DNA of 64,000 bases from Hydrogenophilus thiooxidans (GCF_019049855.1 NZ_JAHLSY010000009.1:30842-94841); one strand, 5' to 3'; positions 33,300 to 43,296 are shown, counted from the first letter of the stretch. Numbers and translations are program-made. Notes: generated from the sequence alone by a model not told the origin.

Positions 33300-33869
33300 A
33301 TGGATGAATCGGTCAAACCTGGGGATGATCGCCACCTTGTCGAGGTAGCGGTGGCATCAAACCGGGTCTGGCAGGGAAAACTCCTTGATGTGTGGCGGGA
33401 CAAAGTTCGCTTGCCCGATGGTCACACCGCAACACGGGAGTACATCCGCCACCCCGGTGCGGTGGTGGTCATCGCGCTCGACGCCGCCAACCGGGTGGTG
33501 ATGGAGCGGCAATACCGCCACCCCGTCAAGACGGTAGTCGAAGAGTTGCCAGCGGGAAAACTGGACCCTGGTGAAGATCTGCTTACCTGTGCGCAGCGGG
33601 AATTGCAGGAGGAGACGGGGTACACAGCACACAGCTGGCGTTTGCTTGGCAGTTTCTGGCCATGCGTCGGCTACAGCAACGAAGTGATCCACGTGGCGCT
33701 TACAACCGAAATTTCCCCGGGGCTTGCTCGCCGCGACGAGGGTGAGTTTCTCGAGGTCTTCTTGTTACCCCTTGCGGAGCTCTTTGCCCGTGCCGAAAGC
33801 GGGCAGTTGCGCGACGGGAAGACTTTGGCAGCGCTAGCCTTGGCTCGCCCTTATTTACCCCGCTGTTGA
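33300..33869 (+). CDS. Nudix hydrolase, ADP-ribose pyrophosphatase-like
   Basis: A 189-residue Nudix protein. The catalytic box GX5EX7REUXEEXGU is complete: G86, E92, R100-E101, E104-E105, G107. Around it are the ADP-ribose pyrophosphatase marks TREYIRHPGAVVVIAL before the box and a Pro-Cys-x-Gly-x-Ser (WPCVGYSNEVIHVAL) segment after it, so ADP-ribose or a related nucleoside diphosphate sugar is the likely substrate. ATG 33300 is preferred over an in-frame GTG at 33288. It lies 15 bases after nuoN; an NAD-turnover role next to complex I would fit but is inference. Confidence 0.88.
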   Translation: MDESVKPGDDRHLVEVAVASNRVWQGKLLDVWRDKVRLPDGHTATREYIRHPGAVVVIALDAANRVVMERQYRHPVKTVVEELPAGKLDPGEDLLTCAQRELQEETGYTAHSWRLLGSFWPCVGYSNEVIHVALTTEISPGLARRDEGEFLEVFLLPLAELFARAESGQLRDGKTLAALALARPYLPRC

Positions 33870-33912
33870 GCGGTTTGTAATAGCGCACCCCCGCTTTTTT
33901 CTCGAGCGTCAC

Positions 33913-33941
33913 TTATCACGACATCCTCGTTGTGTTATATT
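33913..33941 (+). promoter_or_regulatory. Promoter of the phosphofructokinase gene
   Basis: TTATCA, 17 bases, TATATT, the latter preceded by TGT so that it also qualifies as an extended -10. The predicted start is about 20 bases before the GTG start codon. Confidence 0.55.
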
Positions 33942-33969
33942 GAAGGGTGGTACTGTGTAGGAGCCACCG

Positions 33970-35211
33970 GTGAGTGCCATTCGCCGAATCGTCTACGCCC
34001 AATCTGGGGGAATGTCCGCGGTGATCAACGCAAGCGCCGCGGGGGTGATCGCCGAGGCGCAGCGCCGTGGACTTACCCTTTTTGCCGCGCGCTATGGGAT
34101 GCAGGGGTTACTTGCGGGTGATCTCGTTGCCGTGCCACGATTTTCAGCTGAGCAACTGCTGCGGCTTAGCCATACTCCAGGGGGTTTTTTTGGCACGGCA
34201 CGGCGCGATCTTCCCGATCCCGAAATCGATCCCACTCCGTACGACCAGTTGTTTCAGGTCCTTGCGCGCTACGGTATCGACGCATTGCTCTATAACGGCG
34301 GAAATGGGTCGATCGCAACCGTCGCGCAGATCGACCGGGAAGCGAAACGGCGGGGCATCCCGCTCACTGTGATCGGTATTCCCAAGACGATCGACAACGA
34401 TCTGGAAGGGACCCATTTCTCACCGGGTTACCCTTCGGCGGCGCGCTATTTGATCACCAGTTTCCTCGAAGCGTCGCTCGATTTGGCATCGTTTCCGGCG
34501 AAAGGGGCGCGTGCGTTCGTGATGGAGACGATGGGGCGCAATGCAGGTTGGTTGGCCGCCGCGGTGAAAGCCGCTTCGGTGGTCTTGGACGATGAAGGTC
34601 CTCATCTCATCGTGCTGCCCGAGATGCGTTGGGACAAAGGGTCGTTACTTGCGGCAGCCAAGGCGACAATCGCCCGCTTGGGGTACTGTACTGTGGTCGT
34701 CGCCGAAGGGGCAACGCTAGATGGCAAACCGCTCGCCTATCAAGGGGTGGAAAAACGGCGGTACGTGCAGTTGGGCGGTGCGGGAAGCGTGATTGGCGGT
34801 TGGTTGCGCGAAGCGTTGGGCGCGAAGGTCCATGTGGCGGTCCCGGATTACCTCCAGCGCGCCGCAGCGCATTGGGTGAGTGCGGTCGACCACCGCGTCG
34901 CTTGGCAAGTTGGCGAGACCGCCGTTGCTTGGGCCGCCGAAGGCGCGCAGTCTGGCGTGATGGTTGGGGTCGTTTGCGACCAAGCGACCGGCGGTTGGCG
35001 AATGGAGGCAGTCGATGCCGCAACCATCGGGAACCAAGAAAGGCGCTTTCCCGCGTCATGGATTGCCGCTCCTTTTCAGGTCGATCGCGCGTTTCTCGAC
35101 TATCTTTTGCCCCTCTTGGAAGGGTGCCCTCAGATCCCATGCAAAGCGCACGGGCTTCCCGATTTTTTCACCTCGTCCTCGTTCAGTGGGACAAACGATG
35201 CCTCGTTATGA
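33970..35211 (+). CDS. pfp: 6-phosphofructokinase, probably pyrophosphate-dependent
   Basis: Phosphorylates fructose-6-phosphate; PPi-dependent forms are reversible. The 413-residue PfkA-superfamily protein has an N-terminal AQSGGMSAVINA, GGNGS at 110-114, GIPKTIDNDLEGTHFSPGY at 136-154 and METMGRNAGWLAAA. The Lys in PKTIDND (K139, equal to E. coli Gly124) is the hallmark of PPi enzymes, but the other discriminating site (equal to Gly104) is Gly113, as in ATP enzymes, so the donor is uncertain. Translation starts at GTG, supported by TAGGAG at 33958-33963. The last 14 bases overlap the start of the next gene in another frame. Confidence 0.88.
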   Translation: MSAIRRIVYAQSGGMSAVINASAAGVIAEAQRRGLTLFAARYGMQGLLAGDLVAVPRFSAEQLLRLSHTPGGFFGTARRDLPDPEIDPTPYDQLFQVLARYGIDALLYNGGNGSIATVAQIDREAKRRGIPLTVIGIPKTIDNDLEGTHFSPGYPSAARYLITSFLEASLDLASFPAKGARAFVMETMGRNAGWLAAAVKAASVVLDDEGPHLIVLPEMRWDKGSLLAAAKATIARLGYCTVVVAEGATLDGKPLAYQGVEKRRYVQLGGAGSVIGGWLREALGAKVHVAVPDYLQRAAAHWVSAVDHRVAWQVGETAVAWAAEGAQSGVMVGVVCDQATGGWRMEAVDAATIGNQERRFPASWIAAPFQVDRAFLDYLLPLLEGCPQIPCKAHGLPDFFTSSSFSGTNDASL

Positions 35212-37671
35212 GCTCGATTCGGCGCTCAGCCATGTCCTCGATGCGCTGGGGTGGGGCTATTGGGTTCGCGATCTCGCCACCGGCGAAATGGTCTGGTCCG
35301 AAACCTTTCGCCGCCAGCACGGCGTTGCTCTGGATGAACCGGCGACTCGGGAAGTGTTTTTGGCGCATCTTCACCCTGAGGATCGGGACGTGTTCGTCCA
35401 CCAAGTGGAAGCGGCTTACCGCAGCGGACAAGGGGTGGTCCAGTACCGGGTGGTGCTTGAAAGGGGGACAAATCCGTTCGTGTATCGTGCAGGTGGTGGT
35501 CCTCACGACGCCGGAGGGAAAACGGCTTGCTTATGGGATCAACCGCTTCGACGACCGCTATTTGGCGCTCGATGCGGCGCTCACGGAAAAAGCGCGTACG
35601 CTCAACGCAGTGATCGCAGCGCTTCCGGTTGGCTTGATGGTTTTCGACGCCGAGCTGCGATTGCGCTACTGGAACGACCGCGCGTTCGACATTCTCGACT
35701 TGCCCCGTTCGTTGGCGTACGAAGGGGTCTCGTTTGCCGATCTCATTCGGGTACCCGCCTCGCGTGGCGAATACGGGCCGGGCGATCCGGAACAGTTGGT
35801 CGCGGAACGGGTGGCGTTGGCCAAAACCTTTCGCCCGCACCGCCTCGAACGGCAACACCCCGACGGTCGCTGGCATCTGGTGCAAGGAGAGCCCTTCTTC
35901 GACGCGCAAGGGCGGCCAGCGGGTTTCGTTTCGACCTTCACGGACATCACTGCGCTCAAAGCTGCGGAAGCTGCGGCCCAGACGGCGCGAGACCGCTTGC
36001 AGACGCTGATCGATCACCTTCCCAGTGGCGTGTCGTTTTTCGACGCAGAGCTGCAACTGATCGCTTGGAACCAGAAGTTTGCCGAACTCCTTGACTTTCC
36101 GTCGACACTACTGGATCATGGCGTCGATTTTGCAACACTTCTGCGCTTCAACGTGGAGCGCGGCGAGTATGGCGCGGTCACCAATCTCGAAGCCTATCTC
36201 GAGGAACGGCTTCGGGCTGCACGTAGTTTCGTGCCGCATGAACTCGAACGGACGCGTCCCAATGGCCGCGTGCTCCATATCATCGGGCAACCGGTTCCCT
36301 CCGGCGGGTTCGTTTCGATCTACCAAGACGTGACCGAGCAGCGCCGCATCGAAGCGGAACTGCGTCGTCGTGCGCTCACCGACGAATTGACCGGTTTGAC
36401 CAACCGTGCGGCGCTGCTCAGCCAATTGCCGCGCTTGTGTGAAGAGGCCAAACGGCGCGCCGAGCACCTTGCCGTATTGTTCATCGATTTGGATCGTTTC
36501 AAATGGGTCAATGACACCGCTGGACACGAAGTGGGTGATGCGGTGTTGCGCGCTGCGGCCGAGCGGCTCCGTACGGCAGTACGCGCCAGTGATCTTGCTG
36601 CCCGTGTCGGCGGAGACGAATTCGTTGCAGTGACCTTCGTCACCGAAGCGACACAAGCCAGTGAGTTAGCGCAGCGCTTGCTGGAACGGTTTGCTTTACC
36701 GTTCGAAGTGGGGGAAAACCAATGGCAACTCTCTCCTTCGATCGGGATCGCGCTCTATCCCGACGACGAGCGTGATCCAAACGCGCTCTTACGCGCTGCG
36801 GATCTTGCGATGTATCGTGCAAAGGGGGAGGGGGGAAACCGTTTTGCCTTTTTTACCCGGAGTTTGCACGAAGCGGCGACGTCACGCAGTCGTTTGGAGC
36901 AACGGCTGCGCCTTGCGATCCACCATGATGCGTTTCATCTCGTATTTCAACCGATTTGCGATCGGACAGGCGCGATCGTCAGTGCAGAAGTACTCTTGCG
37001 TTGGCGCGATGAAGAGCTGGGAGAGGTTCCGCCAGCACGCTTCGTCCCGGTTGCCGAACAGGTCGGGCTGATGCCGGCCATCGGTCGTTGGGTATTGCGG
37101 CGTGCGTTGTACCAGTGGGTGCAGTGGAGACAAGCCGGTTTGCGTCTCCCGAGCATTGCGGTCTGCGCATCAGCTCTACGACACGATGCTCTATGAGACG
37201 GTTCGCGCTGCGCTTGCCGAGAACGGTGTCGAGCCGAGTGCGCTCAAATTGGAGATAACCGAATCGGCAATGATGCGCGACCCGGCACTTGCGCAAGAGC
37301 AGGTGCAACGTTTGGCGAGGTTGGGGGTCCGTTTTGCGGTAGATGATTTTGGCACGGGTTACTCTTCGCTTGCGTATCTTCATACCTTCCCGCTTTCGGA
37401 ACTGAAAATCGACCGCTCGTTCATCACACCGCTGGCGCACAATGGCCGCGACGACGCGATCGTCGACGCAACCATCCAGATGGCACATCGGTTAGGGCTC
37501 CAGGTGGTGGCAGAAGGGGTAGAGTGCGCTGAGCAGCGGGACCATCTGTTGCGCCTGGGATGCGATTTTTTCCAGGGGTACTGGTATGCGCACCCGCTTT
37601 CTGCGACGCAGTTTTACCACTTTTGGCAAAAGCAGCTCGCATCCGATTCGTCACAACGGCCGCTTGAGTGA
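35198..37671 (+). pseudogene. PAS-PAS-PAS-GGDEF-EAL signalling gene, twice frameshifted
   Basis: The reading frame that should make a c-di-GMP enzyme of about 820 residues is split over three frames. Segment 1 (35198 to about 35465) starts MPRYELDSALSHVLDALG and is a PAS domain. At a G5 run (35463-35467) the sequence needs one base less to continue into segment 2 (to about 37161), which holds two more PAS domains, an intact GGDEF motif (ARVGGDEFVAV) and the start of an EAL domain (EVLLRW). At 37161 the expected V-N-L-S-A of EAL proteins reads V-(gap)-S-A, as if 8 bases were lost including the metal-binding Asn; segment 3 then carries LEITES, DDFGTGYSS, LKIDRSF and AEGVE. The first lesion could be a sequencing error; the second is harder to explain that way. 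Overlaps the end of convergent murJ by 21 bases. Confidence 0.8.
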
Positions 37672-39189
37672 CCCCCAGCGAAACCCTGTGAGCCAAAGAA
37701 CGGAAAAATAGACGCCAGCGCCTACGGTAACCCAAAGCGCCACCCCCAGCAAACGGACCCATTGCCCGGATGCGGTTTCCGCTTCCACCCACGCCTCCGT
37801 TGTGACGAGAAAGAGCGCAAGAGCCAGTAACGCTAACGTGAGGGAAAGAAGGAAACGCGGCCAGTTCGGTTGCCACACGAAATGGCCACGGCGGTGCAAG
37901 TGAAAGAGTAAAAACCCGGCGTTGCCCCAGGCAGCGAGCGAAATCGACAACGCCAAGGCCCAGTGTCCCCAATCGAAGAGGAAAAGAAAGAGGGCGTTGC
38001 CAAGTTGCGTGAGGATCAGCGAAAGGATTGCCCCTTTGACCGGGGTTCGCGTGTCCTCACGGGCGTAAAACCCGGGCGCTAGAATTTTGACGCCGATGAG
38101 GGGAATGAGGCCAAACGCATAGGCGGCAAGCGCCAAAGCCGTGGCGTGTGCGTCGTGTGCGGAAAAGGCCCCGCGCGCAAAGAGCGCCATCGTGAGCGGT
38201 TCACCACTCAGCACGAACGCGAGCGCGCACGGAGCAGTCAAGAGGAGCGTCATTCGCAAACCCCAGTCAACCAAGCGCTGATACCCCGCTTCATTGCGTT
38301 CCGCGACCGCGCGGCTGAGGTGCGGCAAGAGGATCACACCGAGCGTCGCACCAAAAAGGCCTGCCGGTAATTCCATCAGACGATCGGCGTAGTACAGCCA
38401 GGAGACGCTTCCTGTGGGGAGTAGAGAAGCGAAGAGGGTATTGAGCAGCAACGAGATCTGCGCGGCGGAAACCCCAAAGACCGCTGGCCCCATCAGGGTG
38501 AGGATCCGCCGCACGCCAGGATCGCGTGGGTGCCAGTCCCAGCGTGGCGTCAAGCCCAGACGGGGCAATTGCCACCAGTGCCAGAGCCACTGCAGGATTC
38601 CCCCCAAAAGCACCGAATAGGCAAGCCAATACGGGTCGCGATCGTCCATTGCCCACGCGGTGGTAAGGAGTAAGAGGAACGCGGCATTGAGCGCGATCGG
38701 TGTTGCCGCGGGCAGACGAAAATGGCCCCAGGTGTTGAAAAGCGCCGAGGAAAACGCCACGAGCGACATGAACAAGATATAGGGAAACGTCAAGCGGGTC
38801 ATCGCGACGGCAAGCGCGAAACGTTCCGGATCCGCAGCGAACCCAGGCGCCACTGCGCGGACCAACCCTTCGGCACCAAGCACGCCTGCGAGCGTCACGA
38901 CGCCAACGGTGACGAAAAGAACCGTGAACACCCGGTCGATCAACGCTTTGGTGCGCTCGGGAGGCGCAGTGCGATGCGTCTGGGCCAAGACGGGAACGAA
39001 TGCCTGGGAGAACGCGCCTTCGGCGAAGAGGCGACGCAAGAGGTTGGGAAGTCGAAACGCAACCACGAATGCGTCGGTAGCCGCTTGCGCCCCAAAAAGT
39101 GCGGCGATCAAAACGTCACGGGCGAACCCCAGGAGGCGAGAAAGGAGCGTCAGGCTGCTCACCTGCGCGAGTGTTTTGAGGAAATTCAT
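37651..39189 (-). CDS. murJ: Lipid II flippase MurJ
   Basis: Moves the peptidoglycan precursor lipid II across the inner membrane. The 512-residue MOP-superfamily protein has about fourteen membrane segments and the family start NFLKTLAQVSSLTLLSRLLGFARDVLIAALFGA, then DAFVVAFRLPNLLRRLFAEGAFSQAFVPVLA, with Arg residues that line the lipid II cavity. It is divergent from rpsT, an arrangement widely conserved in proteobacteria. Confidence 0.96.
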   Translation of the reverse strand: MNFLKTLAQVSSLTLLSRLLGFARDVLIAALFGAQAATDAFVVAFRLPNLLRRLFAEGAFSQAFVPVLAQTHRTAPPERTKALIDRVFTVLFVTVGVVTLAGVLGAEGLVRAVAPGFAADPERFALAVAMTRLTFPYILFMSLVAFSSALFNTWGHFRLPAATPIALNAAFLLLLTTAWAMDDRDPYWLAYSVLLGGILQWLWHWWQLPRLGLTPRWDWHPRDPGVRRILTLMGPAVFGVSAAQISLLLNTLFASLLPTGSVSWLYYADRLMELPAGLFGATLGVILLPHLSRAVAERNEAGYQRLVDWGLRMTLLLTAPCALAFVLSGEPLTMALFARGAFSAHDAHATALALAAYAFGLIPLIGVKILAPGFYAREDTRTPVKGAILSLILTQLGNALFLFLFDWGHWALALSISLAAWGNAGFLLFHLHRRGHFVWQPNWPRFLLSLTLALLALALFLVTTEAWVEAETASGQWVRLLGVALWVTVGAGVYFSVLWLTGFRWGSLKRPL

Positions 39190-39200
39190 CCAGAACCGCC

Positions 39201-39229
39201 TTGCAAAGGGGTGATGAAAAAGTTAGAAT
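39201..39229 (+). promoter_or_regulatory. Promoter of rpsT
   Basis: TTGCAA, exactly 17 bases, TAGAAT, 37 bases before the rpsT ATG; a strong sigma-70 match fitting a ribosomal protein gene. Confidence 0.7.
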
Positions 39230-39266
39230 TATAGTTTCTGGTGCATGAATTTCGATTGGGGATAAG

Positions 39267-39530
39267 ATGGCCAACACGGCACAAGCACGCAAACGTGCAC
39301 GGCAGGACTTGAAGCGCCGTGCCCATAACCGCAGTCTTCGCTCACGTCTGCGCACAGCGATCAAGTCGGTTCGGCTTGCGATCGCTTCGGGCAACAAAGA
39401 ACAGGCCCAAGCAGCGTACCAAGCAGCGCAATCGGTGATCGATTCGATTGCGGGCAAAGGCATTATTCACAAGAATGCTGCTGCCCGTTACAAGAGCCGG
39501 CTGGTTGCCAAGATCAAAGCCATGGCGTGA
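39267..39530 (+). CDS. rpsT: 30S ribosomal protein S20
   Basis: Small basic ribosomal protein that binds 16S rRNA early in 30S assembly. The 87-residue product is the full family length: [33 protein letters not shown], then the [22 protein letters not shown]-terminus. It has its own strong promoter and terminator, so it is a single-gene transcript. Confidence 0.98.
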   Translation: MANTAQARKRARQDLKRRAHNRSLRSRLRTAIKSVRLAIASGNKEQAQAAYQAAQSVIDSIAGKGIIHKNAAARYKSRLVAKIKAMA

Positions 39531-39557
39531 TGGTTTGTTTCTTTCGTCTTTGATAGG

Positions 39558-39582
39558 AAAAGCGGCCACAGGCCGCTTTTTT
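39558..39582 (+). terminator. Rho-independent terminator after rpsT
   Basis: Perfect stem AAAAGCGGCC/GGCCGCTTTT with loop ACA, followed by a T run. The A and T flanks make it usable from both strands, so it may also end the convergent DUF3579 transcript. Confidence 0.85.
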
Positions 39583-39617
39583 ATTCCTTGCGGTATCGGC
39601 TGCGCCCTCCGCGCCGT

Positions 39618-39932
39618 TCAACTGGCCTCTTTTTCGGGCGGGGCAACCGTACAAACGTCGCGATAGCGAATTTCCAGGTTGTTGTCCTTGGCGAAATTGA
39701 CAAGAAAACGGTAAGCCATCGGCTGAACGTGGTACAGTTTGGCATCTACTTCGACGGTCTTGGCCCCATCGATCATCGGGCCGGGGCGAACATAGGGGGA
39801 GTAGCGCATTCGGTTGTCCGCCCCCATCGTTGCCATGATGCCGCAAAGGCGTTCCGCCCAATCGCTGGGGCGGAAACGGCGTCCATCGACCGTCCGTCCG
39901 ACAATCAGAAAGTCACTGACTTCGTTTTCCAT
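39618..39932 (-). CDS. DUF3579 family protein
   Basis: A 104-residue soluble protein of the DUF3579 family, seen mainly in betaproteobacteria and of unknown function. Recognised by the opening SDFLIVGRTVDGRRFRPSDWAERLCG, the RMRYSPYVRPG stretch and VQPMAYRFLVNFAKDNNLEIRYRDVC. It lies between rpsT and divergent ppiD. No catalytic motif or membrane segment is visible. Confidence 0.82.
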   Translation of the reverse strand: MENEVSDFLIVGRTVDGRRFRPSDWAERLCGIMATMGADNRMRYSPYVRPGPMIDGAKTVEVDAKLYHVQPMAYRFLVNFAKDNNLEIRYRDVCTVAPPEKEAS

Positions 39933-39961
39933 AATTTCGATGTCAAGAAAACTGAACGATA

Positions 39962-39967
39962 ATTATA
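39962..39967 (-). promoter_or_regulatory. Possible -10 element of the DUF3579 gene
   Basis: A perfect TATAAT on the minus strand, 30 bases before the gene; the -35 region is poor. The neighbouring plus-strand TGCGATAAT (39994-40002) could be an extended -10 for ppiD. Confidence 0.35.
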
Positions 39968-40034
39968 CGCCACTGCAGCAACGAAACGGCTTATGCGATA
40001 ATTACGGCTTCCGATTTTGTTCGAGGTCACGATA

Positions 40035-41909
40035 ATGCTCGATGCCATTCGCCGCCGCAAGCGAATCGCGCAGATCATCTTGCTTATATTGATCATTCCC
40101 TTTGCCTTTTTTGGTGTAGAGCGTTACTTTTCCACAGGTCCGTCGCGTAACGAAGTGGCAACGGTAGGGGATTCCGCGGTAACGGTTGCGGCGCTGCGCG
40201 ACGCGCTGCAGCGGCAAAGCGACCGCTTGCGTACCCAGATGGGGGAGGCGTTTGACCCGAAGCTCGTGCGCAGCCAAGCGTTCGTTGAGGAGGTACTGCG
40301 GCAATTGCTGGAACGCCAAATCCTTTTGAACGAAGCGCAGCGGCTCGGACTGCAGGTTCCGCAAACGGTGGTGCAGAAAACCCTGGCTGCGATTCCCGTG
40401 TTTCAGAAGGATGGCCGTTTCGATTTTGCCACGTATGAAGCGGCGCTGCGGGCGCAGGGAATGACGCCGGCGCGGTTCGAAGCGCTGGTCCAAGAAGATT
40501 TGGCGATCGAAAAACTCCTGCGCTCGGTTCGCGCTGCAGTCGTCCCTCCGCAAAATGTCCTGACGCTGTTGCGGTGGCAAGAAGAGGTGCGGCGCGTGCG
40601 CTGGCAACGCCATTCGATCGACGCCGTTGCGGCGACGCTGCCGGTCGACGAGCAAGCGGTCGAAGCGTTTTTCCAACAACATCAGGATCGCTTCCAGAAA
40701 CCGGATGAAGCGACTCTCGAATACGTAGTGCTCGACGAAAAGCAACTTGAGGTGCCGCCCGTACCAGAGGAGGACGTTCGCAAGGCCTTTGAGGCCCGGA
40801 AAGCAGCGATCGCACAACCGGAAAAACGGCGTATTCGCCACATCTTGATCACTGCCTCGAACTTTGACGACGGCAAAACGCTACCTGCGGAAGTCACGCA
40901 GCTTCTTGCGCAACTGCGCGGCAAAGACGAAGTGCAATTCGCCGAAATCGCCAAAAACCGGTCGGAGGATGCGGCAACCCGCGCCCAAGGGGGTGACTTG
41001 GGGTGGGTCACGAAGGAAGAGCTGCCGCCAGCGTTGGCTGAAGCGGTTTTTGCTGCGAAAACCCCGGGGCTACTCGATCCCGTTCGCACCGATTTCGGTT
41101 GGCATCTGGTTTGGTTGTCTGCGATCCAGCCGGCTCAAACACCCACTTTCGACGCGGTTGCCCCGCAAATTCGCGCGGCATTGCAGCAAGAGGCGCGCAA
41201 GCGGCGGTTCACGGAATTGGTCGCGGAATTGCCCAATCTGGCGTTTGACGCGGTGGACCGCCTCGACCCGGTTGCGGAAAAGGTCGGGGCACCCATCGAG
41301 AAAACGCCACTCATGCCGCTCGATGCGCTCACGCTCAACGATGGCACGCCTTTGCCAGCTGCGCTGATGGCGCAATTGAGGAGCGAAAATGTCCGCCGCG
41401 GCGAAAACCTGGATCCGGTCACGTTGCCCGATGGGCGTATGGTGGTGGTGCGGGTTGCCCGTTTTGAGTCCGCACGACCGCGCACCTTTGCCGAGGCCAA
41501 AGCGGACGCAATTGCCGCGTGGCGTCGCGATCGCGCGCAGTCGCAATTGGTGGCTTCGCTCGCGCAACAGGTAGAAACGAACGCGTCGATCACGAAATGG
41601 GACGGCGAAAAGCGGTTACAACGCAACGATACGACCTTGCCGCGCACTGTGGTGGAAGCCGCGTTTGCGCTGCCGCGGAAACCGGGCGTTCGCAACGTGG
41701 TTACAAGCGGTGATGCCGTATGGCTGCTCGAACTCGTCGCGGTGGAAACGCCGGTCGTCACGGATAACGATGCACGGGCCAAATCGCTTGCGACACAATT
41801 GCACAGCCTCTATGGTGACGTGCATTACCGTGCGTGGTTGCGCACGGTGGAAGCGCGCTATCCCATCCAGATCCGTCAAGAGGCGTTGCGGGAATTCACC
41901 GCCGAATAA
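40035..41909 (+). CDS. ppiD: Periplasmic folding chaperone PpiD
   Basis: Inner-membrane-anchored chaperone that helps newly exported proteins at the SecYEG exit. The 624-residue protein has a short cytoplasmic start, one membrane anchor (IILLILIIPFAFFGVERYF), a SurA_N-like domain (about 35-190) and one parvulin-type PPIase domain around RRIRHILITASNF to GGDLGWVTKEELPPALAEAVFAAKTPG, then a C-terminal region. The ATG at 40035, with GAGGT eight bases ahead, fits family starts (MLDAIRRRKR) better than the upstream in-frame start. It lies near fabI; a terminator separates them. Confidence 0.93.
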   Translation: MLDAIRRRKRIAQIILLILIIPFAFFGVERYFSTGPSRNEVATVGDSAVTVAALRDALQRQSDRLRTQMGEAFDPKLVRSQAFVEEVLRQLLERQILLNEAQRLGLQVPQTVVQKTLAAIPVFQKDGRFDFATYEAALRAQGMTPARFEALVQEDLAIEKLLRSVRAAVVPPQNVLTLLRWQEEVRRVRWQRHSIDAVAATLPVDEQAVEAFFQQHQDRFQKPDEATLEYVVLDEKQLEVPPVPEEDVRKAFEARKAAIAQPEKRRIRHILITASNFDDGKTLPAEVTQLLAQLRGKDEVQFAEIAKNRSEDAATRAQGGDLGWVTKEELPPALAEAVFAAKTPGLLDPVRTDFGWHLVWLSAIQPAQTPTFDAVAPQIRAALQQEARKRRFTELVAELPNLAFDAVDRLDPVAEKVGAPIEKTPLMPLDALTLNDGTPLPAALMAQLRSENVRRGENLDPVTLPDGRMVVVRVARFESARPRTFAEAKADAIAAWRRDRAQSQLVASLAQQVETNASITKWDGEKRLQRNDTTLPRTVVEAAFALPRKPGVRNVVTSGDAVWLLELVAVETPVVTDNDARAKSLATQLHSLYGDVHYRAWLRTVEARYPIQIRQEALREFTAE

Positions 41910-41934
41910 CGGGCGAGAAATCCTGTAGGGCAAA

Positions 41935-41967
41935 ACGAAAAGGGCGCAGCACGCGCCCTTTTTCGTT
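41935..41967. terminator. Bidirectional terminator between ppiD and fabI
   Basis: Stem AAAGGGCGC/GCGCCCTTT with loop AGCAC, extended by CGAAA/TTTCG flanks. A run on one strand and T run on the other let it serve both converging genes. Confidence 0.8.
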
Positions 41968-41985
41968 GCCCCGTTTTGCTTTTCC

Positions 41986-42783
41986 TTACAAGACGAGCGG
42001 TTCGGGGTTGCCGAGCGCGACGTTGTGAAAACCGCCATCAACGTAGAGAATCTCGCCGGTGATGCCGCTTGCGAGATCCGAAAGGAGGAACGCCGAGGCG
42101 TTGCCCACCTCTTCGATCGTGACATTGCGGCGCAGCGGCGCATGGTGTTCGTTGTAGCGAAGGAGTCTGCTGAAACTGCCAATGCCCGACGCGGCAACGG
42201 TTTTGATCGGGCCTGCCGAGACACCGTTTACGCGGATCCCCTCAGGTCCCAAGCTTGCCGCCAGGTAGCGCACACCCGCTTCCAGACTGGCCTTGGCCAT
42301 TCCCATCAGGTTGTAATTGGGCATCGTGCGCACAGCGCCAAGATACGAGAGCGTCAACATCGACGACTTTCGGTTTTGCATCAACGGCCGAAACGCTTTC
42401 GCCATCAGGGGAAAACTCGCTGCGCTCACTTCATGGGCGATGCGAAACGCTTCGCGCGTGAACCCGTCGAGAAAATCGCCCTCGAGCGCTTCGTTCGGGG
42501 CATAGGCAATGGAATGGACGAAACCGTCTAACCCTTCCCATTCTTGAGCGATGCGATCGGCAAGCCCGGTGATCTCTTCGTCGCGCGTCACGTCGAGCGG
42601 CGCGATGAAATCGGCCCCGAATTCCGTTGCGAACTTGGCGATGCGCCCTTCGAACCGTTCGTTTTGGTAGGTGAACGCCAAACGTGCGCCTTCCCGCGCG
42701 CACGCTTGCGCGATGCCATAAGCGATCGAGCGGTTGCTGAGTAGCCCGGTGATCAGGATCTTTTTACCCGCCAAAAAACCCAT
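41986..42783 (-). CDS. fabI: Enoyl-[acyl-carrier-protein] reductase (NADH), FabI
   Basis: Reduces trans-2-enoyl-ACP in fatty acid elongation; a triclosan and isoniazid-class target. The 265-residue SDR protein begins [25 protein letters not shown] (NADH loop), has SIAYAP and the catalytic Tyr-x6-Lys in NYNLMGMAK, followed by [20 protein letters not shown]. The ATG at 42783 has AAGGAG six bases ahead; the open frame extends six codons further. It reads toward ppiD. Confidence 0.96.
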   Translation of the reverse strand: MGFLAGKKILITGLLSNRSIAYGIAQACAREGARLAFTYQNERFEGRIAKFATEFGADFIAPLDVTRDEEITGLADRIAQEWEGLDGFVHSIAYAPNEALEGDFLDGFTREAFRIAHEVSAASFPLMAKAFRPLMQNRKSSMLTLSYLGAVRTMPNYNLMGMAKASLEAGVRYLAASLGPEGIRVNGVSAGPIKTVAASGIGSFSRLLRYNEHHAPLRRNVTIEEVGNASAFLLSDLASGITGEILYVDGGFHNVALGNPEPLVL

Positions 42784-42846
42784 CGACAACTCCTTCGTCA
42801 CAATTGGGAATATCTTATCATGAGCGTTCCGCGGTGTTTCAGTGCT

Positions 42847-43296
42847 TCAGCGCACCGCAGCACGTAGCAACCGAGCTTTTTCGCGTGCCCAATCGCGTTC
42901 CTTCGCGCTTTCCCGCTTGTCGTGAAGTTTCTTGCCTTTCGCCAACGCAATCGTTGCTTTGATCCGACCGTTCTTGTAATGGAGGTCGAGCGGCACGAGC
43001 GCGTAACCCGCGCGCTCAACCTTGCCGATCAAACGGTCGATCTCGCGGCGATGAAGCAAAAGCTTGCGCGTCCGAGTAGGGTCGGGTCGGACATGGGTCG
43101 ATGCGCTGGCAAGCGGCGAGACGTGCATTCCCAAAAGAAAAAGTTCGCCATGCCGAACCAGGACGTAGGCTTCCTTCAGATTGACCCGTCCGGCACGGAT
43201 CGCTTTCACCTCCCAACCTTCGAGCACGAGTCCGGCTTCGAAGGTCTCTTCGATGAAATATTCGTGTCGGGCTTTTCGATTTTCGACGATGGCCAT
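42847..43296 (-). CDS. smpB: SsrA-binding protein SmpB
   Basis: Binds tmRNA and delivers it to stalled ribosomes for trans-translation. The 149-residue protein starts [36 protein letters not shown], contains the beta-barrel [22 protein letters not shown] and ends in the basic helix [12 protein letters not shown] that enters the mRNA channel. It is divergent from ratA, a conserved pairing. No tmRNA gene is seen in the window. Confidence 0.96.
   Translation of the reverse strand: MAIVENRKARHEYFIEETFEAGLVLEGWEVKAIRAGRVNLKEAYVLVRHGELFLLGMHVSPLASASTHVRPDPTRTRKLLLHRREIDRLIGKVERAGYALVPLDLHYKNGRIKATIALAKGKKLHDKRESAKERDWAREKARLLRAAVR

Noticed and set aside
34629..35460. Upstream part of the PAS-GGDEF frame lying over the phosphofructokinase gene
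   Set aside because: Out-of-frame reading of pfp; the true PAS start is at 35198 in another frame.
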